Source of the DNA: Euschistus heros
Lineage: Eukaryota; Arthropoda; Insecta; Hemiptera; Pentatomidae
Assembly (NCBI GenBank): GCA_003667255.2
Contig: RCWM02000313.1
Coordinates: forward strand, 558,001 to 622,000
Direction of reading: 5' to 3'
Length of the DNA stretch: 64,000 nt
Part shown: positions 36,460 to 48,664 of the stretch, piece after piece
How the letters are laid out: the number at the start of each line of letters is the position of its first letter
Numbering within the stretch: position 1 is the stretch's first letter
Notes under the pieces: model-generated
Told to the model about the DNA's origin: nothing
Databases searched by the model: none
The model's input: only the letters and a program-made list of their open reading frames with translations
Program-made: the position numbers and the translations under genes

Positions 36460-37020
36460 TTCTTTATAAACTATGTATACTGTTTTTATATTAGTATTGC
36501 TTATACTATCACTTACTGATATTTATTTACTCGTATTTATATATGCATTTTTATTTATGCATAAATAAATTTATAAGAATACTAAATATAAATCATGATT
36601 ATAATTAATCTAAATATTAAAGTCTTTATGAGTTATTATTATTTTTCACTGGAGTGTGACCAACTATTCGTGGTTCCACTATTCTCATTCAACAATAGAG
36701 AACCAAAAAACTAGGCTACTGTTTCGTGACTAATAAATTTGGCAATTCTGAGCAGGTCGGTCCTGTGAATTAGTAAAGCCCGGTAGTGGTTGAGACCGTA
36801 GCCAATCTCCTGATTGCACCATAATCCTTTTAGGAGGTTAAAATTAGTATTTAACAGGGATGGCAAAGGGGTGAGAGCCAGGGGTTCCCGAGAAATCTCT
36901 CTAATTATCGATACTATCTTGTCACGTCGATATTTGATTGGCGGTGGATATTAGGTCGATTGTGGATAGGCAGTGCCTTCTCTTTGGGTTCAGTGTTGAG
37001 GTTTTTTAAATTTATTCTTT
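36460..37020. other. Intronic DNA without recognised genes
   Basis: 36770-36850 holds a tRNA D-arm-like 'ggtagtggttgagaccgtag', but no box B was found. Confidence 0.3.
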
Positions 37021-37029
37021 CTTAAATTA

Positions 37030-37320
37030 TAGGTCAATGAACATCGATTTTTACCTCGGTGGGGTTTTATATATTTTTGTTTCCTTATTATCATTTTTTC
37101 TTATTTTCCTTCCTCTTCTGGGCATTCCTAGCGTCGAGAGGTCTCAATGCAATGGAACCAGTCTCCGGTTCTGAAAGTTCCTTCCGGGTTCCATTTGAGC
37201 GAGTTTTCCTTCTACTAGCTCCTATTATGCGGATATGGTCTTCATACAGAATCCTTGAGCGTCCTTTGGGTCTTCCACCCAGCGGAAGCTTTCATTACCT
37301 TTTTGCATAGCCATTGGTCG
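37030..37320 (-). pseudogene. Probable LINE RT C-terminal fragment
   Basis: On the minus strand from about 37290 the frames give GRPKGRSRILYEDHIRIIG and then a basic stretch. This matches the common non-LTR RT ending 'GRPxGRPxxRWEDDIRxIxG...W' followed by '...R..W..L..A', which here is frame-shifted. Catalytic domains are absent. The 83-codon plus frame is a shadow. Confidence 0.5.
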
Positions 37321-37752
37321 AACCGCTTGAGCTGTTGTTTCTCAAGGGAGTTCCTTATTTTTAGCATTACTTAAAAAAGAAATGTTCTAAAAATTTTAGT
37401 CCTGGCAACAAAAGTAGATTGAAATTTCGGTGTGCTGGTTGATTGGATTGTTCGCAACAAAATACTATAAAATAGCCCCAACCATTTACGAGTGAGCTCC
37501 CCGAAAGTAGGGAGTGAATTTGAAAGTAGAGAGTAATTTTAAAATATTTTCATTCGAACTTCATGGAAACCAGTTTCGAGCCATCGGATAAACACTCGAG
37601 GGACAGATAGGTGAATTGCGTCAGGGCTGATTTTGAGGATTGGAGGGAGGTCTGTGGTTGAAGGTAGGTATCTATTTAGTAGTTGAAGGTGCTAAGCCTC
37701 TATTTACATATTCATTTATTTTCTTACGTATCTCTGAAACCACTAACATCTC

Positions 37753-37783
<31 letters not shown>

Positions 37784-38750
37784 TATATTGTATTACATAT
37801 TGTTACAGCTAATTTGTATATGTGAAACTGTTCAAATATCCTGTTGAAGTAAAAGAGGTAAAAACTTATTAGCCCAAAGTTATCTTATAAAACATTATGA
37901 GTACAGAAATAATTGTGAAATATGTTTTAAAAAATGAGTCGAAATCAGTTTATTGTAATAGACCATTATATTTTGAGATTGTGAAAATGTTTCAATAATT
38001 TAAGCATTAAAAAAAAAATCGATCAGTATTTTTATGGCTTCTAGATTTTAATAAGCAATTAAGGCACATTTATACGAAATAAAAACTTTTAAGCCTTTTC
38101 TATTATTATTAAACACCATCAGCTCCCAATTCTCAGACTTACTTACTGCATACCGTCACTATATCTCTGGCAGTATTTCATTTAACGTTTCCTCGTTGGG
38201 GGCTCCTGACGAAAGTGGAAGAATGAAGCCATTATAATTAATTGAAAAGTCAATGGAGTGGAAAATGAATCGATACCAGCCCCGCGGGTTTTTTTTTCCC
38301 GTTCCTTATCCCTCAATTATTTTTCTTTTGTTCTCGTTTTCTTTTTCGGAGGTCCACTTTTGTAATTGCTTGTGCCTATTGTTCTATGTTATAGGCGGAT
38401 ACGCCGAGAATAGATCTATATGGCTTTAGTTCGTAATAATATTTCCAGTGGTTCCAATTTATTTCTGGTTATTTTCTAGAAGCAGTTACGTTATTGTTCT
38501 GCGTATGCTTTGACCTAGATTTAATCTTTCTAAACGAAGATCATTTCCATTTTTTTTTTTCGATCTCATGATCAACAATTTAGTCAATTGTTTAGGCATT
38601 TTATAGAGAAAAAAATAAATAGAATATTGTCAATAACCACTAAATAAAATATTGAATAATTAAATAAAAAGCAACAGTGGTCCAAGAAAGAAATATTAAT
38701 AAGAATGTGCCTTTAAAAAAAAATATTAAAAATGATTTTACAAAAAGGAG
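37320..38750. other. Intronic DNA; (TG)n at 37764-37783
   Basis: A TG microsatellite of about 20 bp and AT-rich sequence. No genes seen. Confidence 0.4.
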
Positions 38751-38754
38751 TCTC

Positions 38755-38885
38755 TCGAATCCACTAGTCTCCCACGTTCCTTCCTACTCGATTCTCGATA
38801 ACCCGACGAGGCGTCTAACAGAAGACGGGACCTTGTAATGTAGATTTTAATGATGTGTAACCAATGATATTAAATGTGTTATTAG
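38755..38885 (+). mobile_element. Jockey-like LINE (family 1) coding-end scrap
   Basis: 'aatccactagtctcccacgt' and 'gacgaggcgtctaacagaag' match the last codons of family 1. The UTR beyond 38860 is diverged. Confidence 0.65.
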
Positions 38886-39239
38886 CTCTATTTTAAAATA
38901 ATATTTACTATCACTCCAATTTATCTCACATTGGACAGGAAAAACTCGCTATTTTAAGCTTTTTTTGTTTAATTAAACTTGGACACATGCCAGTCACAGC
39001 TGCAAAAAATATTTCCATAGATGTTCTTTAAAAATTCGTTTTAATTAGATCCTGGCAGATCTGTAACTAGTTCCATTCAATGTCCTGTGAAAAGGATTAA
39101 ACGAGAAAGAAAGTATCCTTTTAAAAATTAAAATAATTTAATTATTATTAATTTTCAAAAGGACGAAAATTAATTTGTTGGAAAGGTGTGGATATCGTTC
39201 GGCTATCAAAAATCATCAGATCCTGACAGATCTGAAACC

Positions 39240-39395
39240 TGCATCCTTCACCGGCTTCGAAATTAAAGTTTATAACCAATTATAGAAATAATCACGAAAA
39301 ATATTTTAACCCACGCAGTGGGATTCGAACCCACGAACTTCTGTACCGAGCGCGCTGAGACCTACGCCCCGATTCGCAAAGCCGTCGAGTCTCTA
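39240..39395 (-). mobile_element. SINE with tRNA-like head
   Basis: The minus strand from about 39395 carries a box A-like 'cgtaggtctcagcgcgctc' and a perfect T-arm GTGGG-TTCGAAT-CCCAC (39318-39334). The acceptor stem and anticodon arm of a real tRNA do not form. The body continues to lower coordinates with an uncertain end. Confidence 0.55.
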
Positions 39396-39399
39396 GTGT

Positions 39400-40240
39400 T
39401 CTATATGAATATGCGTAACAAGTATTAATAAATGACGTAAACATTTAGCAAAATGAAATATATTCTGAATAGATTAAGTTGAAATGTACCCTTTTAAATA
39501 TCATTCTATCAAACATGGGTTATGCTACTAGTGCCACTGTGAAAATAGGTTCCAAAATGGAAGAAAATGTATTCTGCTTTTGAGACGTACGCCCCCCTTT
39601 CTTGGAAAAATTACAGCCTTGTGAATATGAATGAAGCGTTGTGAATATTCATAGAATATATATATGAAAGGGATTCTCAAAGATTAAAATCTTCCTCAGT
39701 ATAATGTCGGTATTTTGAAAGCTTAAAGTACAGAAGCCTCAGGAGTCTCTTTTAAATTCCTCTTCAACTAATTTTCAACTTCAGAATGTTCATATTCAAC
39801 CTTACTATAATTTTCATATATGTTTTGATTCGTTTGTTTTCGAATATTGGTCGTTTAAAAACAAATAATTCTAGCTTCTTATCTTAAGAAAAGATTCCTC
39901 AATAATATAGGGAATGACTTAGGGGGATTATATGGAGTAAAATGAATAACACTTGTAGTATATTGTGTGAGATGCCAGTAATATAGATGTTAGAATCAGA
40001 AAAAAAACTGTTGGAAAGTTTTCAATAGTCTGCAAGGAAATAACCAATATTTATACATGGAGGTGATAACGTAACAATCCATACTCAAAGGACAAGTTTT
40101 TCGTCAGATCCATTAAAATGCCAAGTTCCCACTTAATAGAGACTTGGATACTGACCTGAGTTCGACTTAATCCACTTATTAGTAATGTAATTGAATATAA
40201 TTAGAAAAAAAAAACAAGAATAATAATAAGAATTAACGTG
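39400..40240. other. Intronic DNA, nothing recognised
   Basis: AT-rich without repeats shared inside the window. Confidence 0.35.
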
Positions 40241-40244
40241 ATTT

Positions 40245-40390
40245 AAAATATGAGGCGCAGAATTCTATGTCGTACCAGCCAAGTCCAATTTTCAGAATTT
40301 TTATTTTAACAGCTCTTCTACTAGGCTATCTTTAGGTGAAAAGTTTTCTCCTTAAAGTACTTAAATCACATATAAAACGACCATAAAAAA
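40245..40390 (+). repeat. Interspersed repeat (empty-site copy)
   Basis: 'aggctatctttaggtgaaaa' followed by 'gttttctccttaaagtactt' matches the sequence split by the LINE at 45571-46556. This copy is uninterrupted, so it represents the pre-insertion state of that repeat family. Confidence 0.75.
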
Positions 40391-40394
40391 AATA

Positions 40395-41325
40395 AGACCT
40401 CTTCCTAATCCGGTCAGACCTATACCTTTTTGACCAGCTGTAAAAATGTTTCAAAAATGGATTTTAGAATTTAGAATTTCACACCTCATAGGTAGTCATT
40501 TATTTTATAATAATTTTAAAATTTGATCAGGGAACCTACCAATATAGGAATTTTATTATATTTCTTTGTACTTAGTAAATTCACAGTTCTGCTCATTCAC
40601 TTGTACCAATCCATTATTTATAAGACAATGGGTAACACATGTAACTAACATGTAAGTCAATCGGCGTTTTGATGTCAGACCTAGTGTGGGAACGATGCTT
40701 TAAAAAGGGTAAGAAAAATATTTTATCTTTTCTTGTCTTTGTTACCGCCATGTGATCTTGAAGACTTCAGTCAGAACTCATCTCATGATGACACCTCACC
40801 GATAACTTTCGCTGACGATGCCGTATCCACATTATAGCATTACTCTCATTACCACTTAATATTGTTAGCACTTGAGCTTTTAAATTATGTTATGATCTTT
40901 ATATTTATGTGTCAGCCCTTTGTTTAAATATAACCAGGTCGCTGGACACTTATCCACTTAATTCCTTTAAATTACTTTTTCTTTATAATTAACATATCTG
41001 CGTGTTGGTGTCTGTTCGTGCCAATCGGCGCTCTTGTAAAGAGGTATTAACTCAATTTACGCCAACAGGCGTCCTTTTGTGAAAAAGGAAAAAGAAAAAA
41101 AAACAGTACATTGATACTCCCTCTATCTTCTCTCTTCCGCTAATCCTTGCTGGTCTAGGCGTCTTTCTGTTCTTAGAAGCTGAGTGAACCAGACTTACCT
41201 TCTTTGCCCAAGGCCCTTTGGTCTTCCTTTGTCTGTTTCATGCCCAAGGCTAAAATTAGCCTTCCGAAGTTTTTTAACGGGGTTTTCTTTATGTATTCCA
41301 AAGACATTATATTTTCCCTTGCAAA
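40395..41325. other. Intronic DNA
   Basis: No gene recognised. 'gtgccaatcggcgctcttg' and 'acgccaacaggcgtcctttt' at about 41020-41080 form small related hairpins. Confidence 0.3.
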
Positions 41326-41329
41326 TGAG

Positions 41330-41450
41330 TGGTGATCTAATCGGAGGATTTCTTAACCGATTATCTCTGTATCCTGGAACAAGTCAGCCACCGATGAGTC
41401 TCTTTGGGGTCCCTGAGACTCCAGGAAGATACAGCGGCTCCTGCACATGG
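41330..41450 (+). CDS. Candidate unassigned exon
   Basis: A 40-codon open segment (GDLIGGFLNRLSLYPGTSQ, then a Pro/Ser-rich part ending SGSCTW) lies between a weak acceptor (cttgcaaatgag) and a strong donor (cacatgg|gtgagt). Its 121-bp length is not a multiple of three, so it cannot be a simple cassette in the phase-0 intron of the CUB gene without shifting the frame. It could be an alternative terminal exon, an exon of a nested gene, or chance. No family is recognised. Confidence 0.2.
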
Positions 41451-41454
41451 GTGA

Positions 41455-44300
41455 GTTATTTTCATTTTTATGAATGGTTTAGATATCTTCTATTACAAGT
41501 TTCCCCAAAGTTGCGAGCATTTATTTTAATAAAATTATATACAGTCCATTCCCCAGAGGCTGGTGCGATTTGTGAGGAAGTTACCCTTCCTTTTAAATAA
41601 ACAGGAAAATTTACGATCATTGATCAAACAGTGTCTTTTTGGCCCTACGCAAACGTTTGGAGAAGTGCTTATATATCCAGTAATTATTTTAAATTTATTT
41701 ATAATTTGTCAAGCAATTATGACCTGATAAACATTCCTGTAGATTAATTCTTATCCGGACTCGACAGAGAAGGACGGACATAGCAAAAGGAAGTGAGAGA
41801 GGAAAGATGAGTGGATATAGAGGTAGCAATGCCATAAATTCGCGATATATATATTTTTTTTTTTTAAAGATTGAAATAGAGAGGTACTAAGGAAGTTTTG
41901 GCGTCAAAAATTTGGTCAAAGCCACCAGAAAGCGATGTGAGAGGGATCCCAAAAATTAATTCTATAAAGGAATTTATCCATCTCATGTATCGCTTCAGCC
42001 TCATTTCGAGATCACCATACAGTCGTCCGTAGGGCATGGCGGGAGAATTATTCACGGAATCTTAGGAGCTGTTTGGAGGTTGAGACGGTTTTCGGGTAAT
42101 TTGGAAAATGTGGTTGTTCCATTGACGTTGATCAAAATCGATTTCAATATTTCTACTAGAACGTATGAACTAAATAGGGATGTTGTAGAAATAAAGTGAT
42201 CGATTATAGGAAAATAAATTAAGGGAGGGTTTTGATTCAATTAGCATTGCCTATATTGGACAATATATTAATAGAGACATTCGGATTTTGTTTATTTTCA
42301 GAATTTTTTTTATAGAAATGCTTACAGCAAACGTTTTGAAAGGAAAATGTTTATAAAATAAAGTAATTAAAATTACTGTTATAATTGAAATTGATGGTGA
42401 ATGAAAATTAAATTCATATCTCAAACCTCCGTTTAATATAATATGAATTCCTGAAACCAACACACGCCCATTTGTTCGTATACACAATTTGTTCCAATTG
42501 TGTATACGAACATTAATTATTTTCATCATTCTTGGAACCGTTGTTTGGATCATTTGCATAAAGGCATAACTATAAGTCAACATTCAACACACCGAGGAGG
42601 ACAGTTCGATAGGGGAATGAAAATTTAAATTTTCTTGTTAAACAATGTTAGGTATTCTGTTACATTCGCCCGCCGCTGTGACTTGAATTTCTTTTATTCT
42701 GAACAAAGAACAAGGAGAAAAAATCTGTTCTGGTGAGTAAAGAAAAGAGAAATGATTTCTTTAAATACAATTAAATCGGAATACATCACATTCTTACCTT
42801 TTTAGTATTTTTATTCCTTTATTCTTTATTCATACTAGATTAATGGTGCAAATAAATAAGATTAGTTGGAGCAACCACCAGTGAACCTTCTTTTATGTTG
42901 TTATTAAGATTATTAGTTTAATTTAAGGTCACTCAGTATTGATTCCAGAAATACTTGCATTAAAATTATTGAAAGAATAACATAATTATCTATGTTCCCG
43001 TCTGAATACATTTTAAAATTATCAGTTAAGTTTATGGTAAACGGCGTTTCCTTAAAGTTTAGATTTTTTAGATTTTACAGTATTCCACAGCAGGTGCGAT
43101 ATATTTTACTGAGTTTTAGGAGCGCACAACTTACCTTACCATTGTGAATGTCAAAATTTGTCAGTCTTCCCCGATCGGCTGCCCTTAATTCCCTCACTTG
43201 TAAATGTAAATTCCCATTGGATATGTATTTCCATCTCTCCTTGGCCAACTGAACATCTAAACTTATGAATAAGCTAACTAAACTGGAAGACGAGAAAACC
43301 CATATGTAAACTTTGGAGACTTTTGACATCGAGAAACTATGAAAAATGAAAAAGTGATAATGATATGTTAGTTTTTGAATCTCCAGAATTGTAGAAGTTT
43401 CCAAATGTTTTCTATACTTAACATTATAGTATACTATAAGTATACTGTATGTTAAGTATTCTATACTTAACATAGATTAAATTCTAGCTAGCCACATTCT
43501 ATATCTTAAAGTCATTAGAATCCGAGCATACTTTTTCTTGCTCATTTGTGGATTTCTGTCAACAAATAATAATAAAAAAAATTCAAAGAAAAATTAAGGA
43601 AATTAACATTATTTTCATCTGTTTAAAAGAATAAAAACCTTTTTTTTATATACTGCTTTATTTACGTTATGTACCTTTAGTCCATACAAGTCAATAACAA
43701 TGCTATCAGAAATAGAGGATATAAATAAAAGTGATTTTCAAGGAACTCTAGCGGAGAGGTAACTGTTTGTATCCAGCCAGAATGAGGTGGAACAGACAAG
43801 ACAGATATTTGCTTCACTGAACTAGTAATCCGGCTTAAGCCCTGAAGGCCCTCTCAGCGATATTTTTCTTATTTCTTTTTCTTTTTATTACATTTTGCTT
43901 CAAAAATATTAATGATTTATTTATAACTTATATATTATGTAACATTTAAATTACATATTCGTGATCAAGTCCTAGTCCCTATTGCTTTTTTTCATTTTTT
44001 ATCTCAGAACTTAATTTCTGAATCATTCATTTCTAATATTAGCTTCCTTAAAATTCCTTAAAAACAGAATATTGGAAGTTTTCATGCTCCTGATATTTTA
44101 GACTTTTATTTAAACATGTTTTTACCATATTAAATTTCTTTAATCAAGTCTGGAAGGGTTTCTTAATATTTGTTGGTACTATATGTGTACTTTATAGCAC
44201 ATAATGCTTTCGTAATATATTTCGGCGCAGTTTTATTAAAATCTATGAAATACATACACAGTTATTTAGTGCTGTTATTAATCTGTCGGAGATGTCCCTA
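41455..44300. other. Intronic DNA with a hairpin and a shared repeat
   Basis: Holds a perfect 17-bp hairpin at 42473-42512, an AT palindromic cluster at 43405-43470, and the second copy (43757-43890) of the repeat seen at 34308. The minus frames at 42251-42583 and 43075-43473 have no family features. Confidence 0.4.
42473..42512. repeat. Perfect 17-bp hairpin
   Basis: tgttcgtatacacaatt, spacer tgttcc, then the exact reverse complement. Confidence 0.95.
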
Positions 44301-44319
44301 AAGTCTCACATAAGAAATT

Positions 44320-44840
44320 GATAAATGGTTTAAATGAAAAATATCATAAATTCAGGAAAGATTTGAGAAAGTAACTAATATATCACGTAGAAAATATTCT
44401 TTATATTTATCTTTACTTTAATTATATTAATATATTATTGGAAATAATAAAATCGTTTAAAGCTTATCCAATGTTTAATTTAAGTGGCCAAATTTACAAT
44501 AGTCTTATTTTAAATTTGTTTCCTGTAAAAACAGAGTTCGTTCATAGAAGAAAACCTTAAAGTATTTCTATTTGTCTTCATCGCCACCTAACTATTCCAC
44601 ACTATTTTTCACTCCTCATCCACAACTGCAATACGATATTACCGCTTATATATTTTTTTTTCAGAGGGCTGACATAAATTTCATTTTTTGTATAGTGTTT
44701 TTAAATTTATATAATAAATATAATATGTGTATAAAATATTGATGGTTTTGGAACTAAAGATAAACGAATATTTGAAACTAGTCCTCTGATGAACTAAATA
44801 TCGTAGAAGTGGCATTTACAAATTCCTGAATATATTGACC
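44320..44840 (+). pseudogene. Penelope-like element relic (family B)
   Basis: At 44440-44540 the plus strand encodes LEIIKSFKAYPMF then SLILNLFPVKT, matching the C-terminus of the 32.4-kb remnant with indels. At about 44750-44790 a decayed hammerhead (ggaactaaagataaacg, then 'gaaactagtc') follows. The terminal repeat ends 'tattgacccttct'. Order and spacing equal the better copy. Confidence 0.75.
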
Positions 44841-44844
44841 CTTC

Positions 44845-45470
44845 TATACAATTATGAAATGAATAAATAATCTTTATTCTGGGACGCATTTTCCCCTAAA
44901 AATAACAAAATTGTATCATAAGGTAGTACAATGGTCTGGCTCATTTCATAATTTCATACAAAGGTATTTATATATGAGGAACATGAGACATGCAAATACA
45001 GTTAATTATAAATAATTGTAAAAAGACGTTCAGTAAATATGATAACATAGCAATGAAATAAACTAAAAAAAGATAACCATGAGAAAATAAGAAAAGATAT
45101 GTACAGAGAATGCAATATGTCTATATGTACATTGAATAAAGAAAATATTTACAGATCCCACGATTTATATTTATATACACTGCACATATTTTTATATATA
45201 CGATATATACACATATACACTACAATTATGTATATTTTGACGAAGTTTCAATTGTTTCTATCGAACCTACCTATTTAAAACCCTATCAAGTATTCTCGAA
45301 CCATTGTTCCAAAGTATGACGGTATCTCATTCACTTTATGCGTGCCCAAACATGTATTCTTAGCTTTCAGGTCATCATGTGACTGTTATTTCTTAAAAAA
45401 TACTACATTTGTCTTTACACAAACCTTTTATAAATTATACATTTCTATAGTGACGATCCTATCTTTAGTA
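44845..45470. other. Intronic DNA
   Basis: AT-rich, with scattered ATATAC/TATACAC stretches at 45160-45230. No genes. Confidence 0.35.
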
Positions 45471-45570
45471 TAAAGTATATATGAGGCGTAGAATTCCAAA
45501 ACCAGACAAGTCCAATATCCAGATTATTTTTTTTTTTTATACTAGATTATCTTTAGGTGAAAGATTTTCT

Positions 45571-46556
45571 ACTTCTTCTTCTCCTGGCGCTACAGACCGA
45601 GGTCATTGGTGGGTGGTCCTTGGCCTGCTTCAACATCTGTTGCCACGTGACTCTGTCCTCCACCCAACGGACGCCAGCTTGTCTCATGTCCTCTTCCACC
45701 TTTTCCTTCCATCGAGCTCTAGGACGGCCCTTTGCTCTGGTGGCGAAGATTTTCCCTTTGTATACCTTTATCACCTGCTTGTCTTCATTCATTTGTTTGA
45801 GATGGTCATACCATTTCAGCCTGCTTATTCGTATAAAGCTTGAAAAAGACAGATCGTTGTAGATATCGTATACTTCTTTGTTTTTTCTACTTCACCACGC
45901 TCCATCCTCATACACTCCCCCAAACATTCCTCGCAGCACCCTCCTTTCAAACCTGTCAAGTCTTTTGCATGTTACCTTGTTCATCACCCAGCATTCACCA
46001 CCTAACAACCGGCCTGATTAGGGTTTGGACATCCAGATCTTAATTTGGCGCGAGATCAAGTTGCTTCTTATAAGGTAGGTAAGTAAGCCCTGTTTCCTGC
46101 CAAGATCCTTCTTTTGACTTCCTCTGTTTCATTGGTTTGTTTGTCATTAATGATCCTAGGCACGGGAATGCTGACACTATTTCAATGTTTTCTCCTTCTA
46201 AGCTGCAATAAGGTGGATGTTGCTGCCTCTTTCTCTCTACAATCATCAGTTTAGTCTTTCCATTATTTATTTCAAGGCCGGCTACTCCTGCCTCCTTTTT
46301 CAAGGTAATATATACGTCTTCGATTGCCTGCCTGCTTCTTCCCAATATCTCTACATCGTCCGCATAGGCCATTAATCGCACTGATTTATTGATAATTGTG
46401 CTATTTTCCTCTATCCTTACTTTCTTAATAACGTTATTAAGAACTATGTTGAATATCAAAGGGGCCAGTGCATCTCCTTCTCTCAATCCATTTTTTATTT
46501 CTAAAGTCTTTGACAATTCTCCGTTCACTCTTATTTGACAGTTGGTGTGCCTCATT
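45571..46556 (-). mobile_element. 5'-truncated LINE insertion with 8-bp target duplication
   Basis: GATTTTCT occurs at 45563-45570 and 46557-46564, bracketing the element. The related repeat at 40245 has a single such site. The minus-strand 3' end is (GAA)3-rich (agaagaagaagt), as in RTE-like LINEs that end in a short microsatellite rather than poly-A. Confidence 0.85.
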
Positions 46557-46560
46557 GATT
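45573..46560 (-). pseudogene. Reverse transcriptase fragment (RTE/craniofacial-like group)
   Basis: From about 46560 the minus strand encodes CQIRVNGELSKTLEIKNGLR, EGDALAPLIFNIVLNNVI and the catalytic AYADDVEILGRS (about residues 78-88 of the open frame). These correspond to RT motifs 3-5. LEINNGKTKLMIV and a FPCLGSLMTN thumb motif follow, and a frame break occurs near 46040. The second frame (45792-45590) gives the standard C-terminal GRPRARWKEKVEEDMRQAGV and VTWQQMLKQAKDHPP. The fingers and endonuclease domains upstream are absent because of 5' truncation, so it is inactive. The plus-strand frames here are shadows. Confidence 0.92.
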
Positions 46561-47215
46561 TTCTCCTTAAAGTATTTAATTCACATTGGAAACGGCTATA
46601 CAAATATAACCCTTCTTACAGCCAGGATCTTTACCTTCATCAATTAGCAGTGAAAAATTTTCAATAATGGAACTGGCTGGTTTTGGAATTCCGTGCTCTA
46701 TATACTATGATTTTCTCCGAAAGAAAACTTATGAGTCAACGTATCTAAGTATTTAATTCACATTGGAAACGAATAAATCAAACTATACTGAATTTGGTTT
46801 AATTAGTATTAAAGAGGAGAAAGAAAGTGTTAAACTTTGGTTGTTGGTTGTAATGTCATATTTTTTTTTTGAAAGGCGAGCTCGCAAAATATGTTATACC
46901 CTTCTAACAAATAACAGCCAGGATTTTTTTTTTCTTTCCTTCTCGTTTGAACAAATTCTTATTATTTTTTAATTCCTTTACAAATCTTCATCATTTATTC
47001 TATAATGGAACAGACTTGTACAAGTACTTGTTGGCAGTGCATTCCTTGTCTCAATCCATTTTTTATTCTAAGGTCTGAAACATTCTCCGTTTTTGGCCTC
47101 ATTGATTTTCTCTTAAATTAGTTAATTCACATTCGGAAACGGCTATTACAAATTATAAGCCTTCTTATCCGAAAAAATTTTCCAATAATGGATATACTAT
47201 GATATACCTTTCTTG
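46470..47215. repeat. Three degenerate copies of the LINE/repeat junction region
   Basis: 'tttaattcacattggaaacg' occurs near 46576 and 46754, and with changes near 47126. 'cagccaggat' occurs near 46619 and 46917. 'tcaatccattttttatt' plus 'cctcattgattttctc' (LINE 5' edge) occurs at 46486-46565 and again at 47053-47112. The copies show that the LINE insertion preceded a local duplication. Confidence 0.75.
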
Positions 47216-47219
47216 GTAC

Positions 47220-48550
47220 CATTACTTCTTATATAAGATTAAATAACTTTTTTTTCATTATAAAATTGTGCTTAAGATAGAGCTTTGTAACTTTTTGGGA
47301 CCCTTTCCCAATTGAAAATAAGGAAAGTGAGTACTTAAGAGTGGCTTAAGTATCTCCTCTTGATCTTTTGTGTAAGAGTCATCTGGGTTGCAGATTGGGC
47401 CGGGTCATTTGTATGGTTTCTTACGAGGACCTTATGAAGTCGGAAAGCTGGCTACTTGAGGAGGGGGCAAAACCTCTATCCCTTCCTCTAATTACTTCCT
47501 CCACCTGCCATTAACTTCTCTTATTTGTTTTCCGTATTCTCTCACTCCTCATTAATATTCATCCTTCACGTTTATTACTTTTGCCTGTAATATAAAATAA
47601 TCAAAAATTTGATGTAAAAGTTATATTCATTTTATTAATATGAAAATGTTATCCTAGAAATAAATTTAAAGTTGATATTTACCAAGGAAAGGTAGTGCAG
47701 GAGTGAAACGATAAGGAATTCTCTCATGTATATAGAGACTTCTTACGGTTTTTACCTATAACAAGTCTATGTTTCAGGTAAAAAATTAAAAGGATTATTA
47801 AAAGCATTTATTTGATCATAAAAAAAATAAAATAATAAAAATTGAGATTTTAAACCATTAATAATAATGATTTGTACATTTTAATATATTTTCTACATGG
47901 CTTATTTATTTCACACCTGATTCGTTGTTGAATTTATTATTATGTATATATATATATATATATATATTGCAAGGTAGGACATCATACTTCTTATTATTAA
48001 ATGCCTTTAATGTTATCGGGACATGTAAAACTTCGTTTTTCGCAATCTGTGCGTTTTCGTTTTCGTATATACCGCTGGAAAGATTCTATTTTGTATTTTG
48101 GTGAAGAGAAAAAGGAACATAATTATTATTCGATTTTAAATTTGGGATTGAATTCTAATATTATCAATTTCTTTCCGGTGCTTATATTACCCATAATTAT
48201 TTAATTTAGTAATCACAAATTTAACCATGGCTATATAGACAAGTTTTTTTACCATCTAATATAACGAATTAATTTATAATATAAATTAATTTATCTCTGA
48301 ATTATCTTGGCTATGTCATGTTAATGATTCCATAAAAGATTTTTATTAAAATATAAAATTGATTTACGCATAAAGAGTAAAACTAAAATAGTTATAAGTT
48401 ACTGACATTTTTCCTATAGGTAATTTTATATGTTAACATTTACAATTGTTAAATAATTATAAAAAAAATTTTGAATTGAGCTCATTTCAAATTTTTAAAA
48501 TTTACTTTTAAATTAGGTTTAATCTAATAGTTCGTTAATAAAATATTTGC
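47220..48550. other. Intronic DNA; (TA)n at 47942-47967
   Basis: No genes. A short AT microsatellite and AT-rich sequence. Confidence 0.4.
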
Positions 48551-48554
48551 GACT

Positions 48555-48660
48555 TCTGTAGGTATGTACAAGTGCTAAATATTCATTCATCAGTACTAAA
48601 AATATATCAGCTTCCAAAACATCAGCAATTTGATAGTATTCGTAATACTTATGGTAGTAC
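48555..48660 (-). mobile_element. Penelope-type terminal repeat relic (family B)
   Basis: The minus strand reads 'caaattgctgatgttttgg', 'tttttagtactgatgaatga' and 'cagaagtcgcaaat'. These are aligned segments of the family B terminal repeat including a hammerhead CUGAUGA, but the GAAA side is lost. Confidence 0.5.
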
Positions 48661-48664
48661 GTGA

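Noticed and set aside
39310..39395. tRNA gene
   Set aside because: Only the T-arm and an internal promoter pattern form. There is no acceptor stem or anticodon arm, so a SINE head fits better.
41184..41600. 138-codon ORF as a whole gene
   Set aside because: The composition and strong internal donor suggest at most a 121-bp exon. The rest translates low-complexity DNA.
45481..45862. Plus-strand ORFs of 120 and 101 codons
   Set aside because: Antisense to the RT C-terminal fragment on the minus strand.
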